A DNA stretch of 64,000 nt, taken from the NCBI GenBank assembly GCA_050180895.1, contig JBFXDS010000001.1, positions 620,001-684,000 on the forward strand. The letters run 5' to 3'. A model generated the notes under the pieces. The model saw only the letters and a list, made by a program, of their open reading frames with translations, did no database searches and was not told where the DNA came from. The stretch comes from JBGPEQ01 sp050180895 (GTDB lineage Bacteria; Pseudomonadota; Alphaproteobacteria; Dongiales; Dongiaceae). Shown piece after piece: positions 49,764 through 57,911 of this stretch. The translations under genes and the position numbers were made by a program. Positions within the stretch are counted from its first letter, which is position 1, and every line of letters begins with the position of its first letter.

Positions 49764-51494
49764 CTAGCGCAAATCGTCCGGGAAGTGCTTGATCACCGTC
49801 TTCAGCGGATTGCACGCGGCCTGGCCCAGGCCGCAGATCGAGGCGTCGATCATCGCCTGCGCCAGCTCGGCCAGCAGCGGCTCGTCCCACATGGGAGCCG
49901 ACATCAGCTTCACCGCTTTCTCCGTGCCGACGCGGCAGGGCGTGCATTGTCCGCAGGACTCGTCCTCGAAGAATCGCATCAGGTTGAGGGCCGTGCCCTT
50001 CATGTTGTCCTTGTCCGAGAGGACGACAACCGCGGCCGAGCCGATGAAGCAGCCATATTGCTCGAGCGTGCCGAAATCGAGGGGGATATCGGCCATCGAC
50101 TCGGGCAGGATGCCGCCGGAGGCGCCGCCCGGCAGGTAGCCCTTGAACCGATGGCCCTCCTGCATGCCGCCGCAATATTCATCGATCAGTTCCCGCACCG
50201 TGATGCCGGCGGGCGCGAGCTTGACGCCGCGACTCTTGACCCGGCCGGAGACCGAGAAGCTGCGCAGGCCCTTGCGACCGTTGCGGCCATGGCTCTGGAA
50301 CCAGTCCGCTCCCTTCTCGATGATCTCGCGGACCCAGTACACCGTCTCCACGTTGTGGATCAGCGTCGGGCGGCCGAACAGCCCCACCTGCGAGGGAAAG
50401 GGCGGCTTGTGCCGCGGCAGCCCGCGCTTGCCTTCGATCGATTCGAGCATCGCCGATTCCTCGCCGCAGATATAGGCGCCGGCGCCGCGGCGAAGATGGA
50501 TGGTCGTCGAGCCGTTCAGGCCCTGGCGCTCCAGTGCTGCGATCTCCGCGAGCAGGATCTCGCGCGTCGCCGGATACTCGTCGCGCAGATAGATGTAGAC
50601 ATCGCTCGCCTCGACGACCCAGGCGGCAATCAGCATGCCTTCCAAAAACCGGTGCGGATGGGCTTCCAGATACACCCTGTCCTTGAACGTCCCCGGCTCG
50701 CCTTCGTCGGCGTTGATCGCCATCAGCCGCGGCGCCGGCTCCTGACGCACGAAGCGCCATTTGCGGCCCGACGGGAACCCCGCCCCGCCCAGTCCGCGCA
50801 GGCCCGAGGATTCCATGGCCGCGATCATCTCGTCCGCCGTCCGCCGTCCCGCCCGGCAGTCTTTGAGCAGCTGGTAGCCGCCGCCGGCGATATAGGCCTC
50901 CAGCCCGTCATAGGGCGGGATGACCGGATGGTCATGGCCCGCGTCGGCGGCCGTTGCCACACCGTCGATGGTGGCGTGATCGACATGATGATGCCCGACC
51001 TCGGCGACCGGCGCCTGATCGCAACGTCCCATGCAGGGCGCGCGTACCACGCGGATTCTCTCGCCGAACCGGGCTTTCAGCCCGGCGAGCAGGTCCTGCG
51101 CGCCGAGCATGTCACAGGTCAGGCTGTCGCATACGCGGATGGTGAGCGCCGGCGGCGGTGCATCGCCTTCGAGCACGACGTCGAAATGCGCATAGAAGGT
51201 GGCGACCTCGTACACCTCCGTTAAGGCAAGCCTCATTTCATGCGCCAATGCAGCGAGGTGCGGCGCGGAAAGACAACGGTACTTGTCCTGGATCAGATGC
51301 AGATGCTCGATCAGCAGGTCGCGCCGGCGCGGCCGGTTGCCGAGCAACGCCTGAACTTCGCGCAATGCAACCGGATCGATCTGCCGGCCCTTGGGGTGGG
51401 GAGTCGCCTGGCGGCGGCCGGAGCCGGGATGACGGCGTGACTTGCCCTCGGGGCGCGCGTTGCGATCAGAAGGTTGGGAGTGAGCGGCACTCAT
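49764..51494 (-). CDS. fdsB: NAD-dependent formate dehydrogenase, beta/gamma fusion subunit
   Basis: A 576-residue NuoE-NuoF-type fusion that passes electrons from FdsA to NAD. Residues 40-190 carry the 2Fe-2S part (RVCDSLTCDML, CMGRCDQAP). Residues 200-576 carry the FMN/NADH part (GLRGLGGAGFPSGRKWRFV, AGAYICGEESAMLESIEG) and the 4Fe-4S motif ESCGQCTPCRVGT. It starts the fds operon. In several relatives the two halves are separate genes (FdsG and FdsB); here they are fused. Confidence 0.92.
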   Translation of the reverse strand: MSAAHSQPSDRNARPEGKSRRHPGSGRRQATPHPKGRQIDPVALREVQALLGNRPRRRDLLIEHLHLIQDKYRCLSAPHLAALAHEMRLALTEVYEVATFYAHFDVVLEGDAPPPALTIRVCDSLTCDMLGAQDLLAGLKARFGERIRVVRAPCMGRCDQAPVAEVGHHHVDHATIDGVATAADAGHDHPVIPPYDGLEAYIAGGGYQLLKDCRAGRRTADEMIAAMESSGLRGLGGAGFPSGRKWRFVRQEPAPRLMAINADEGEPGTFKDRVYLEAHPHRFLEGMLIAAWVVEASDVYIYLRDEYPATREILLAEIAALERQGLNGSTTIHLRRGAGAYICGEESAMLESIEGKRGLPRHKPPFPSQVGLFGRPTLIHNVETVYWVREIIEKGADWFQSHGRNGRKGLRSFSVSGRVKSRGVKLAPAGITVRELIDEYCGGMQEGHRFKGYLPGGASGGILPESMADIPLDFGTLEQYGCFIGSAAVVVLSDKDNMKGTALNLMRFFEDESCGQCTPCRVGTEKAVKLMSAPMWDEPLLAELAQAMIDASICGLGQAACNPLKTVIKHFPDDLR

Positions 51495-51578
51495 GAGAAA
51501 ACATACCCCGGCTGCTTCTTACTTGGTCGGCGTCCGTGACGCGGCTCAGGGAGCGAGTCGATGACGCGCCGGCACGGC

Positions 51579-51767
51579 TCATCCATTCGGACCGCCATCG
51601 CCCTCGATCGTTTCCAGCAGAACAACGTCGACGTTGATCAAAAGTTTGCCTGCATTCTCGAAGTTGACTGTCACGCGCGAACCGACGACCGACTGCACCT
51701 GGCCGAGGCCCCAGTCCGGCCGTTCCGGGTGGCGGACCAGCAGGCCGGGCACAAGGGTCGAGGGCAT
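51579..51767 (-). CDS. DUF3553-type small protein
   Basis: The 62-residue protein reads MPSTLVPGLLVRHPERPDWG, LGQVQSVVGSRVTVNFENAG and KLLINVDVVLLE. This is the SH3-like DUF3553 pattern, related to the C-terminal domain of UvrD-type helicases and CarD-like folds. ATG 51767 is preferred to a TTG start at 51797. It is divergent from chpT. The function is unknown, possibly contact with a helicase or RNA polymerase. Confidence 0.7.
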   Translation of the reverse strand: MPSTLVPGLLVRHPERPDWGLGQVQSVVGSRVTVNFENAGKLLINVDVVLLETIEGDGGPNG

Positions 51768-51916
51768 GATTCCAGACCGCCAGCGAGTTTCCTTCAATGA
51801 CGGAAATTATCGTATAAGGAAACGGCCGCCGCCGAAAGTACGAGAGGCGACATGGAGGCCATGTGCCGCGACATCGGGGCGCATGCCTTGCTGCAAAGGA
51901 GGATCAAGAGGGTTCA

Positions 51917-52561
51917 ATGGGCGTAATAATTGAATTGCGGGTGCTCGAGCTGCTGGCGTCGCGAATTTGCCATGACCTCATAAGCCCGATCGGTGCCATC
52001 GGCAACGGTCTGGAGCTGTTGGAGGACGCCGACCCCGACATGAGCGGCGATGCGTTGAAACTGTCCGCCAATTGCGTCCGCAAGGCATCGGCGTTGCTCG
52101 AATTCTTCCGCATGGCCTATGGCACGGCCGGCTCCGACGCCGGACTGCGCTGGGATGCCGCGAAACAGCTGGCCGAGGGCCTGCTGGAGGGCGGCAAGAT
52201 CGCTCTGGTTTGGACGCCGGTCCCGGCTGGCGTCGCCCTGCCGCCCTTGGCCCCCAAGCTGGCGCTCAATCTGGCGCTGCTTGCGACGGAGATGCTGCCT
52301 CGCGGCGGCGAGATCGTCGTCGCGCTCCAGCCTGCGGACGGACGTGCGGTCCTCTCGGCCGTCGCCGGCGGACGCGAGGCGCGCATTCCCGAGGAGATCG
52401 CGGCGGCCATGGCTGCCGTTGCCGAATCGGTTCCGCCATTGACAGCCCGGACAGTACACGGGTTCTTTACCGCCCGGCTCGCCGAGGCGTCGGGCGGCAG
52501 GCTCGAGGTGGTGGCTCAACCCGCGGCGATCCAGTTGTCGATCCCGATCGCAAGTGTCTAG
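51917..52561 (+). CDS. chpT: Histidine phosphotransferase ChpT
   Basis: A 214-residue dimeric phosphotransferase that relays phosphate from CckA to CtrA (and CpdR). The N-terminal helix contains the phosphorylated His 19 in LLASRICHDLISPIGAIGNG. The C-terminal part is a degenerate Bergerat-like domain that does not bind ATP. GAGG lies 6 bases before the ATG. Both partner genes are in this window (ctrA at 54 kb, cckA at 61.7 kb). Confidence 0.92.
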   Translation: MGVIIELRVLELLASRICHDLISPIGAIGNGLELLEDADPDMSGDALKLSANCVRKASALLEFFRMAYGTAGSDAGLRWDAAKQLAEGLLEGGKIALVWTPVPAGVALPPLAPKLALNLALLATEMLPRGGEIVVALQPADGRAVLSAVAGGREARIPEEIAAAMAAVAESVPPLTARTVHGFFTARLAEASGGRLEVVAQPAAIQLSIPIASV

Positions 52562-52685
52562 GCGGCCGCAAACCTCTCGTTAAGCGGTTTTCACCGGATG
52601 TTAAGGACATTCTGACAGGGTTAACCGGGCCCCTGCGGACGATGCCGGCCGGAAACGTTCCGGCTGGTCGTCGGCGTGCGATCGC

Positions 52686-53888
52686 GTGTCAGTGGATTCT
52701 GTTTGGATGGACGACCTCCTCAAGGTCTTTCTCGGCGAAACCGCGGAATGTCTGGCGGCGTGCTGGATCGCCGTGGATGAACTGCGCAAGTCGCCGGGCG
52801 ATTCCGCGGCGTTGGTGGAGCTCCTGCGTCAGGTCCGCACCGTTCAGGAAACCTCGCGATTCCTCGGGATGACGTCGCTGCATGCGGCCGCCAGCCTCAC
52901 CTTGGAGAGCCTGGAGTCGGCCAGTGCGCGGCGGCCGGCCTCGATCGATCGCATCGTGCCGATCGCCATCGACGGACTGCAGCGGATTGAAGAGATCATC
53001 CGCAGGATGGCCGACGCCGATGCCGGGACCGTGGCCCATTCGATCCGGATCGAGTCCGCAGCCTCGATGACGCCTGCAGCGTCGGCGCCCGCGACGGCCG
53101 CCGGCAGCGAAGCCACGGGCACGGCGCCGACTCCCGACGGGACCGTCCGCGTCGGTGCCGACACGCTCGGCTATCTGCTCTCCACCGTCCGCGGGCTGGT
53201 CGATGCGCAGGCCGAGATGATGCGGCGTCTGAATGCAAAGGATAATACAGAGACGGAACGGTCCGCCGAGTCGGCGTCGTCGCTTGCTGTCGATCCACCG
53301 TCAGGTGCGACCGGCCCTGCCGCTCGCGCGCCCGCAGCGCCGGAACCGCCGGTAGCGGATATGGCGCAGGCCCTCGGCGCGGCCGCGCCGGGGATGGTCC
53401 GCGTGCTGCTGTTCCGCGATGCCTATGGCTCGCCGAAGGCCGTCTATCTCGACCAGGTCGCCCGGCTCGAAGAGGTCGACCTCAGGGCCGTGGACCACGA
53501 TCGCGGCCTGTGGGTGATGCGGTCGGGCAACGATCTGCTGCCGTTGGTCCCGCTCAATCCAGATCACCGTTTGCTGCCTGCGGGCCGGGCGCCGGTGATC
53601 GTCTTCAGCATCGGCCGCGACAGCTTCGGCTTGCTGATTGAATCCGTGCCGGAGGTGGCGGACGCCACGCCGGCTGAGCCGGAAAGCGGCGCGGCGCGCG
53701 GCGGAGACCTCGTCATGCTGAAGGGTCAGGCGATCGAGGTCATCGATCCGACTCGCCATCTCGACCGAGCCATCCGCGCCCGCCTCGAGCGCCGCCGCAC
53801 TGCCCGCCAGCGGCCACCGGCCACCGACGCCGCCCGCAGGACGCCGCCCGCGGATGACGACCTGTTCGTCCGCAAGCCGACCCGTTAG
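52686..53888 (+). CDS. Degenerate CheA-like protein (Hpt-like plus CheW-like domains)
   Basis: The 400-residue protein starts from GTG 52686 (an ATG at 52707 is possible). Residues 8-110 follow the CheA P1/Hpt pattern, but where CheA has the phosphorylated His (HTIKG) this protein reads VRTVQETSRFLG, with Arg 51. No ATPase domain is present. A long Pro/Ala linker leads to a C-terminal CheW-like domain (VYLDQVARLEEVDL, VIVFSIGRDSFGLLIESV). It is thus a non-phosphorylatable adaptor-like protein in the chpT-ctrA region, rather than a chemotaxis kinase. Confidence 0.7.
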   Translation: MSVDSVWMDDLLKVFLGETAECLAACWIAVDELRKSPGDSAALVELLRQVRTVQETSRFLGMTSLHAAASLTLESLESASARRPASIDRIVPIAIDGLQRIEEIIRRMADADAGTVAHSIRIESAASMTPAASAPATAAGSEATGTAPTPDGTVRVGADTLGYLLSTVRGLVDAQAEMMRRLNAKDNTETERSAESASSLAVDPPSGATGPAARAPAAPEPPVADMAQALGAAAPGMVRVLLFRDAYGSPKAVYLDQVARLEEVDLRAVDHDRGLWVMRSGNDLLPLVPLNPDHRLLPAGRAPVIVFSIGRDSFGLLIESVPEVADATPAEPESGAARGGDLVMLKGQAIEVIDPTRHLDRAIRARLERRRTARQRPPATDAARRTPPADDDLFVRKPTR

Positions 53889-53910
53889 CTCGCCCGCATC
53901 CCCAAACGAG

Positions 53911-53934
53911 ACGGGCTCCCGCAAGGGAGCCCGT
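53911..53934. terminator. Bidirectional hairpin between the CheA-like gene and ctrA
   Basis: ACGGGCTCCC (53911-53920), a GCAA tetraloop and GGGAGCCCGT (53925-53934) form a perfect 10-bp stem between two convergent genes. A short pyrimidine-rich run follows on the plus strand. Confidence 0.75.
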
Positions 53935-53957
53935 TCATCTTACGTGAGATCGTTCGG

Positions 53958-54674
53958 TCAGCCGACGGCGGCTTCCTTCGGCGCGACGGCGCCTTCCTCG
54001 CTCGGGTCTCGCAGCACATAGCCGCGGCCCCAGACGGTCTCGATGTAGCTCTCGCCGCCAGTCGCCGCCTTCAGCTTGTGGCGCAGCTTGCAGACGAACA
54101 CGTCGATGATCTTCAGTTCCGGCTCGTCCATGCCGCCGTAGAGGTGGTTGAGGAACATCTCCTTCGTCAGTGTCGTGCCCTTGCGCAGCGACAGCAGCTC
54201 GAGGATGCCGTACTCCTTGCCGGTCAGATGCAGCGGTTGGCTGTCGACCTCGACCACGCGGGTGTCGAGATTGACCGAGAGCTTGCCGGTCTTGATCACC
54301 GAATCGGAATGGCCCTTGGAGCGCCGCACGATCGCCTGGATGCGGGCGATCAGCTCACGCTTGTCGAACGGCTTGGTGAGATAGTCGTCGGCGCCGAAGC
54401 CCAGTCCTTTGATCTTGTTGTCCAGCTCGGAGAGGCCCGAGAGGATCAGGATCGGCGTGTTCACCCGAGCCGAGCGCAACCGGCGCAGCACCTCGTAACC
54501 GTCGATGTCCGGCAGCATGAGGTCGAGCAGGATGATGTCGTAGTCGTAGAGCTTGCCGATCTCGAGGCCGTCCTCGCCGAGATCCGTCGAGTCGACGATG
54601 AAATTCTCGGACTTGAGCATCAGCTCGATGCTCTGGGCGGTATTCGAATCGTCTTCGACCAACAAAACGCGCAT
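53958..54674 (-). CDS. ctrA: Cell-cycle response regulator CtrA
   Basis: A 238-residue OmpR-type regulator. The receiver has MRVLLVEDDSNTAQSIELML and phospho-acceptor Asp 51 in IILLDLMLPDIDGYE, the same number as Caulobacter CtrA. Then come GADDYLTKPFDKREL, and the winged helix ends LKIIDVFVCKLRHKL and GRGYVLRDP. CtrA controls cell division, motility and replication genes in Alphaproteobacteria. It is activated via CckA-ChpT. A near-consensus CtrA box lies about 63-77 bases upstream. Confidence 0.96.
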   Translation of the reverse strand: MRVLLVEDDSNTAQSIELMLKSENFIVDSTDLGEDGLEIGKLYDYDIILLDLMLPDIDGYEVLRRLRSARVNTPILILSGLSELDNKIKGLGFGADDYLTKPFDKRELIARIQAIVRRSKGHSDSVIKTGKLSVNLDTRVVEVDSQPLHLTGKEYGILELLSLRKGTTLTKEMFLNHLYGGMDEPELKIIDVFVCKLRHKLKAATGGESYIETVWGRGYVLRDPSEEGAVAPKEAAVG

Positions 54675-54736
54675 TGCGAACTCCGGCAGCAAGGTGGATG
54701 GAAGCTTAACTCGTTAACCACTTTGCCGCCACTTTC

Positions 54737-54751
54737 TTAACAAACCTTTAC
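54737..54751 (-). promoter_or_regulatory. Candidate CtrA box upstream of ctrA
   Basis: TTAA-N7-TTAC is one base from the consensus TTAA-N7-TTAA. It lies in the AT-rich ctrA leader, near a second TTAA-N4-TTAA pair at 54706-54717. Autoregulation of ctrA is known in Caulobacter. Confidence 0.5.
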
Positions 54752-54959
54752 CGGACAGCAAAAAAAGTGGCGGGCGCCGGAACCGCTCGACCTTCACTAA
54801 AGCTTAACGAATCTTCGCAATGATCATGGTAACTGATTGATCCTAATAAAGTCTTTGCCAGAGACGGCGTGTGCGGAGGACGAGGCGCTCGATGAGCGGC
54901 GAGGTAGCCGATAGAAAAAATCTAGGCGCGGCGGCGAAAGCGGCCGGAGAGCGGCCCGC

Positions 54960-55304
54960 GTGACCGCAATCGACCAGATGGTCCGCGTCTACCGCTGGGC
55001 CAGCGGCGAGAAGCGCCGGACGCTCGAGGATCTGCAGCGCCTGGCCGACCGCCTGCGCAGCGATATCGGTCGCCTGGGGCCGCCGCCGCCCGGCGAGGGC
55101 CAGCCGGCCGATGAGCGCCGTGAGCGGCTGGTCCGCTCCATCGCCGACGTTGAGGCCACCATCGAACGCGCCCGCAGCGAACTGGCCGTCGCCGAGGCCG
55201 AGCTTGCTCGAGTCGAGCAAATGAAGCAGGGCCGCGACGGCGCCGACAAGACGTCGACCCAGCGCCGCAACGAACGGGCCGCCGGCTTGCACCGCGGTCA
55301 GTGA
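54960..55304 (+). CDS. FliJ-like coiled-coil protein
   Basis: A 114-residue, highly charged, almost wholly helical protein (GTG start at 54960) with heptad-rich IERARSELAVAEAELARVEQ and an opening VRVYRWASGEKRRTLEDLQR. This opening and the position next to ctrA resemble FliJ-type flagellar export chaperones, though no other flagellar genes lie in the window. It is divergent from ctrA and ends with a hairpin terminator shared with sciP. The family assignment is moderate. Confidence 0.5.
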   Translation: MTAIDQMVRVYRWASGEKRRTLEDLQRLADRLRSDIGRLGPPPPGEGQPADERRERLVRSIADVEATIERARSELAVAEAELARVEQMKQGRDGADKTSTQRRNERAAGLHRGQ

Positions 55305-55347
55305 CGCAATCGCGCGATAGTCGGGACTCGGTTGAAGATCGGAAAAG

Positions 55348-55367
55348 GCCGGACCGGAGGGTCCGGC
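55348..55367 (-). terminator. Rho-independent terminator of sciP
   Basis: GCCGGACC and GGTCCGGC form an 8-bp stem with a four-base loop. On the minus strand the hairpin is followed by TTTTCC, immediately after the sciP stop at 55378. It also lies after the FliJ-like gene. Confidence 0.75.
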
Positions 55368-55377
55368 GGCGGCTCGG

Positions 55378-55680
55378 CTAGCGGGCGTCCTCTGCTGCGC
55401 GTTCGCTGCCGCGATAGTCCTGAAGGCGCGTTACCCGCAGGCCGCGCATGCCGTGGCGATCGATCAGGCGCTGCCAGGAGAGGAATTCTTCGACTGATAG
55501 AGTATAGCGCTGGCAGGCTTCCTCGAGGCTGAGCAGGCCGGCGCGCACGCCGGCGACGACCTCGGCCTTGCGGCGGATGACCCAGCGCTTGGTTCCCGGG
55601 GGCGGCAGGTCATCGAGCGTGATCGGCGTGCCCTCCGGCCCGCGGACCGCACCCTGTCCGGCGTGATGATCTGCACTCAT
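55378..55680 (-). CDS. sciP: CtrA inhibitor SciP (DUF1153)
   Basis: A 100-residue small helix-turn-helix protein that binds CtrA at promoters and blocks activation. It is recognised by LPPPGTKRWVIRRKAEVVAG, GLLSLEEACQRYTLSVEEFL and SWQRLIDRHGMRGLRVTRLQ. The ATG at 55680 has GGAG 6 bases upstream, so it is preferred to 55737. A possible CtrA box TTAA-N7-CTAA lies at 55751-55765. It is downstream of and convergent with the FliJ-like gene. Confidence 0.93.
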   Translation of the reverse strand: MSADHHAGQGAVRGPEGTPITLDDLPPPGTKRWVIRRKAEVVAGVRAGLLSLEEACQRYTLSVEEFLSWQRLIDRHGMRGLRVTRLQDYRGSERAAEDAR

Positions 55681-55750
55681 TCCCAACTCCGTCTGCAACG
55701 CGATCGGCTTGTGCCGCCCTTGTGGTATCGCAACCATATGTCACGTCCGC

Positions 55751-55765
55751 TTAAAAAAGCCCTAA
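55751..55765 (-). promoter_or_regulatory. Candidate CtrA box upstream of sciP
   Basis: TTAA-AAAAGCC-CTAA, one mismatch from TTAA-N7-TTAA, lies 70 bases before the sciP start. More TTAA half-sites follow at 55775 and 55793. In Caulobacter, sciP expression depends on CtrA. Confidence 0.45.
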
Positions 55766-56075
55766 ACGCGACGGTTAAGACATTGGCATTGCTTAATTCG
55801 CGACATCGCCGGGCGGGGCACGGAAGCGGCCGGCGCGCGGCCGCTTCAGGCAGGGTTGGGGAGGGCGCAGCCCGGTGCCGACAGAGCGTCCAGGGCCGTC
55901 GCGTCGCCCGGCCGAGGGCCGGCCGGAGGCTCCCGCAAGTTCGTGGCGCTTGCACACAACGTCATGATTTTTCAACCAATTTCTGCGACGAAAGAGCGGA
56001 TTCTCGGACTTGCGGGCCGAACCGAATCTCATATACTCCGCCGCCATTTACGAGCGGCGACAATCGAGCGAGGAG

Positions 56076-56492
56076 ATGCGACCGTTGCTTCCCCCGGATT
56101 ACCGTCCAACCGAGGACGAGGAGTTCATGAACCCGCTGCAGCGGGAGTATTTCCGCCAGAAGCTGCTGAGTTGGCGCTCGGAGTTGCTGCAGGAGTCATC
56201 GGAGACGCTCAAGCATCTGCAGGAAGAGTCGTTGTCCGAGCCCGATATCGCCGATCGCGCCTCCCTGGAGACCGATCGTTCGCTGGAACTCCGCACCCGC
56301 GACCGCGAGCGCAAGCTGATCGCCCGCATCGACGACGCCCTCCAACGCATTGAGGAAGGCACTTACGGCTACTGCGAGGAGACCAGCGAGCCGATAAGCC
56401 TGCGCCGGCTGGAGGCGCGGCCGATCGCCACCCTCAGCATCGAGGCGCAGGAGCGCCATGAGCGCATGGAACGCACCCACCGCGAGGACTGA
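56076..56492 (+). CDS. dksA: RNA polymerase-binding protein DksA
   Basis: A 138-residue DksA/TraR-family protein that enters the polymerase secondary channel and acts with ppGpp. The coiled-coil FMNPLQREYFRQKLLSWRSE and the tip region PDIADRASLETDRSLELRTR are intact, with the key acidic residue of the tip. Only one Cys (YGYCEETSEPIS) remains of the usual four-Cys zinc finger, as is common in alphaproteobacterial forms. ATG 56076 fits the family start, although GAGGAG sits very close to it; a TTG at 56010 is an alternative. Confidence 0.88.
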   Translation: MRPLLPPDYRPTEDEEFMNPLQREYFRQKLLSWRSELLQESSETLKHLQEESLSEPDIADRASLETDRSLELRTRDRERKLIARIDDALQRIEEGTYGYCEETSEPISLRRLEARPIATLSIEAQERHERMERTHRED

Positions 56493-56636
56493 GCGCCCCG
56501 TTCCCCACTCGGGTGAACCGATCACCCATAGATTTTAGCAGCGCCGACCTGGCCGATCACGTCGTGCCCGGTAGATGGGGCGGTCCTCCTCCGGTTGTTG
56601 GAACAAAAAGAAAACTACTCGGATTCGCGCGGGGGA

Positions 56637-57011
56637 TCACGGCGCCTGCGACGGGGAGAGCATGACGGGGTCTCGGACGATCACCGTCGTCGGACGGTCA
56701 CGGTCGATGAAATACACCGCCACCTGCACCGCCGTTAGGGCGGCGAGGATCATGGCGACGACGACCGACCACATCGCGGCGCGTGCCGATTTACGCGCTG
56801 CGTCCGTGGCCGCCTGGGCCGCGCGCGCTGCGGTCTGGTTGACGGCCAGATGCTGCTGCGCCGTCGCGTCCGCGGCCTTCGACTGTCGCTCCAGCAACGC
56901 GTCGAGGAAGCGCTTGAAGTGGACCAGATTGCCGCCGAGGGCGTCGCCGTGAGCGCGAATCGAGTCGGCGATCAACTCGGCCTCCATCCGTCCTTCGGCG
57001 TCCCTATCCAT
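56637..57011 (-). CDS. Hypothetical membrane protein
   Basis: A 124-residue protein with an N-terminal acidic helical part (MDRDAEGRMEAELIADSIRA), a long Ala/Arg-rich helix and a single membrane segment at about 79-100 (MWSVVVAMILAALTAVQVAV), followed by a short polar tail. No family is recognised. It precedes no obvious partner, although the zinc-ribbon gene lies upstream on the same strand. Confidence 0.55.
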   Translation of the reverse strand: MDRDAEGRMEAELIADSIRAHGDALGGNLVHFKRFLDALLERQSKAADATAQQHLAVNQTAARAAQAATDAARKSARAAMWSVVVAMILAALTAVQVAVYFIDRDRPTTVIVRDPVMLSPSQAP

Positions 57012-57069
57012 CGTGCCTATCGCTGCTTCAGCCTCGCGTGGGCCTTCGCGTGGGCGGCTCTTCGCCCCC

Positions 57070-57303
57070 TCAGGCGCGGTCGCGCAGCTCCGTGACGCCC
57101 GCGCGAGTGGCGCAGTGGTCGCAGCAATAGATCGTGCCATGACTTTCCAATCCATGGCCGATGACATTGACGCCGCAGGCGGCGCAGCGCGGCGCCAGGG
57201 CGAACACTGCACATTCGAAGCAGTCGAAGACATGCGGTGAGCCGTTCATGATCACCTGGAAGGACTTGTCGTAATCGTTGCCGCAGGTTTCGCAGCGGGC
57301 CAT
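57070..57303 (-). CDS. Small zinc-ribbon protein
   Basis: A 77-residue protein with four CxxC-type Cys clusters: MARCETCGNDYDK, FDCFECAVFALAPRC, AACGVNVIGHG and CCDHCATRAG. This fits a small metal-binding protein family (sometimes called prokaryotic metallothionein-like) found in many Proteobacteria. GGAGG lies 8 bases before the ATG at 57303. The function is unknown; metal storage or stress response is possible. Confidence 0.78.
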   Translation of the reverse strand: MARCETCGNDYDKSFQVIMNGSPHVFDCFECAVFALAPRCAACGVNVIGHGLESHGTIYCCDHCATRAGVTELRDRA

Positions 57304-57334
57304 GGGCGACCCTCCGTTCGAAGGTGAAGGAAGC

Positions 57335-57365
57335 GGGCGCGCCGCCATCATCGGGCGGCGCGCCC
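57335..57365. terminator. Long GC-rich hairpin
   Basis: GGGCGCGCCGCC (57335-57346) and GGCGGCGCGCCC (57354-57365) form a perfect 12-bp stem with a 7-base loop. It lies just after the PRC-barrel gene stop on the minus strand. No U-tract follows, so it may also serve as an mRNA-stabilising structure. Confidence 0.6.
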
Positions 57366-57384
57366 CCCTCGCAGCCAGCCAAGC

Positions 57385-57789
57385 TCACAACCAATAGGGC
57401 GGAACGCCGTAGTAGTCGTGCAGGCGCCGGTTCCAGGCCTCGTCCCGCCAGTCGACGGCCTCGTCCGGGCCGTAGGTCGGGCCGCCCTTCAGCGTCTCCG
57501 CGTCGATGTCGACGACGTAGCCGCCCATGCGCGTGTCATAGTCGAGCACGTTCCACGGCAGCGGGTGGTAGCTCTCGCCCATGCCGAGGAAGCCGCCGAA
57601 CGACATCACGGCGTAGGGAATCCTGCCGCTGATCTTGTCGATCATGATCTTGTCGATGCTGCCGAGCTTGTCGCCGGCCCGGTTGTAGACGGCCGTGCCC
57701 TCGACCTTGCCGGCGGCAATCAGGTCGAAGGTCTCGCGGCTCTCGAGTTCCTGGGCGGGAACCCGTGGGGTGGGTGTCGCTGCTTTCAT
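57385..57789 (-). CDS. PRC-barrel domain protein
   Basis: A 134-residue PRC-barrel protein: KVEGTAVYNRAGDKLGSIDK, RIPYAVMSFGGFLGMGESYH, PLPWNVLDYDTRMGGYVVD and a C-terminal LHDYYGVPPYW. Such proteins are often part of general stress regulons in Alphaproteobacteria. A GGAAC-N17-ATTG element, also found before the hemerythrin gene, lies upstream at about 57858-57883. Function not defined. Confidence 0.85.
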   Translation of the reverse strand: MKAATPTPRVPAQELESRETFDLIAAGKVEGTAVYNRAGDKLGSIDKIMIDKISGRIPYAVMSFGGFLGMGESYHPLPWNVLDYDTRMGGYVVDIDAETLKGGPTYGPDEAVDWRDEAWNRRLHDYYGVPPYWL

Positions 57790-57857
57790 CGTCTGTCCCT
57801 CTCGATCGTCTTTAGTGCGCGCCGGGTGACGGTCCGGCCGCCGGTTCCTATCGGGTG

Positions 57858-57883
57858 CAATGCGGCGGCGTCGGCAAAGTTCC
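57858..57883 (-). promoter_or_regulatory. Possible ECF-type promoter before PRC-barrel gene
   Basis: GGAAC (complement of 57879-57883), 17 bases, then ATTG (complement of 57858-57861). The -35 matches the EcfG-type GGAAC. The -10 is weaker than the usual CGTT. Confidence 0.4.
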
Positions 57884-57911
57884 GAGTAGCGATCCGAGCC
57901 GAGCGGCCGCG

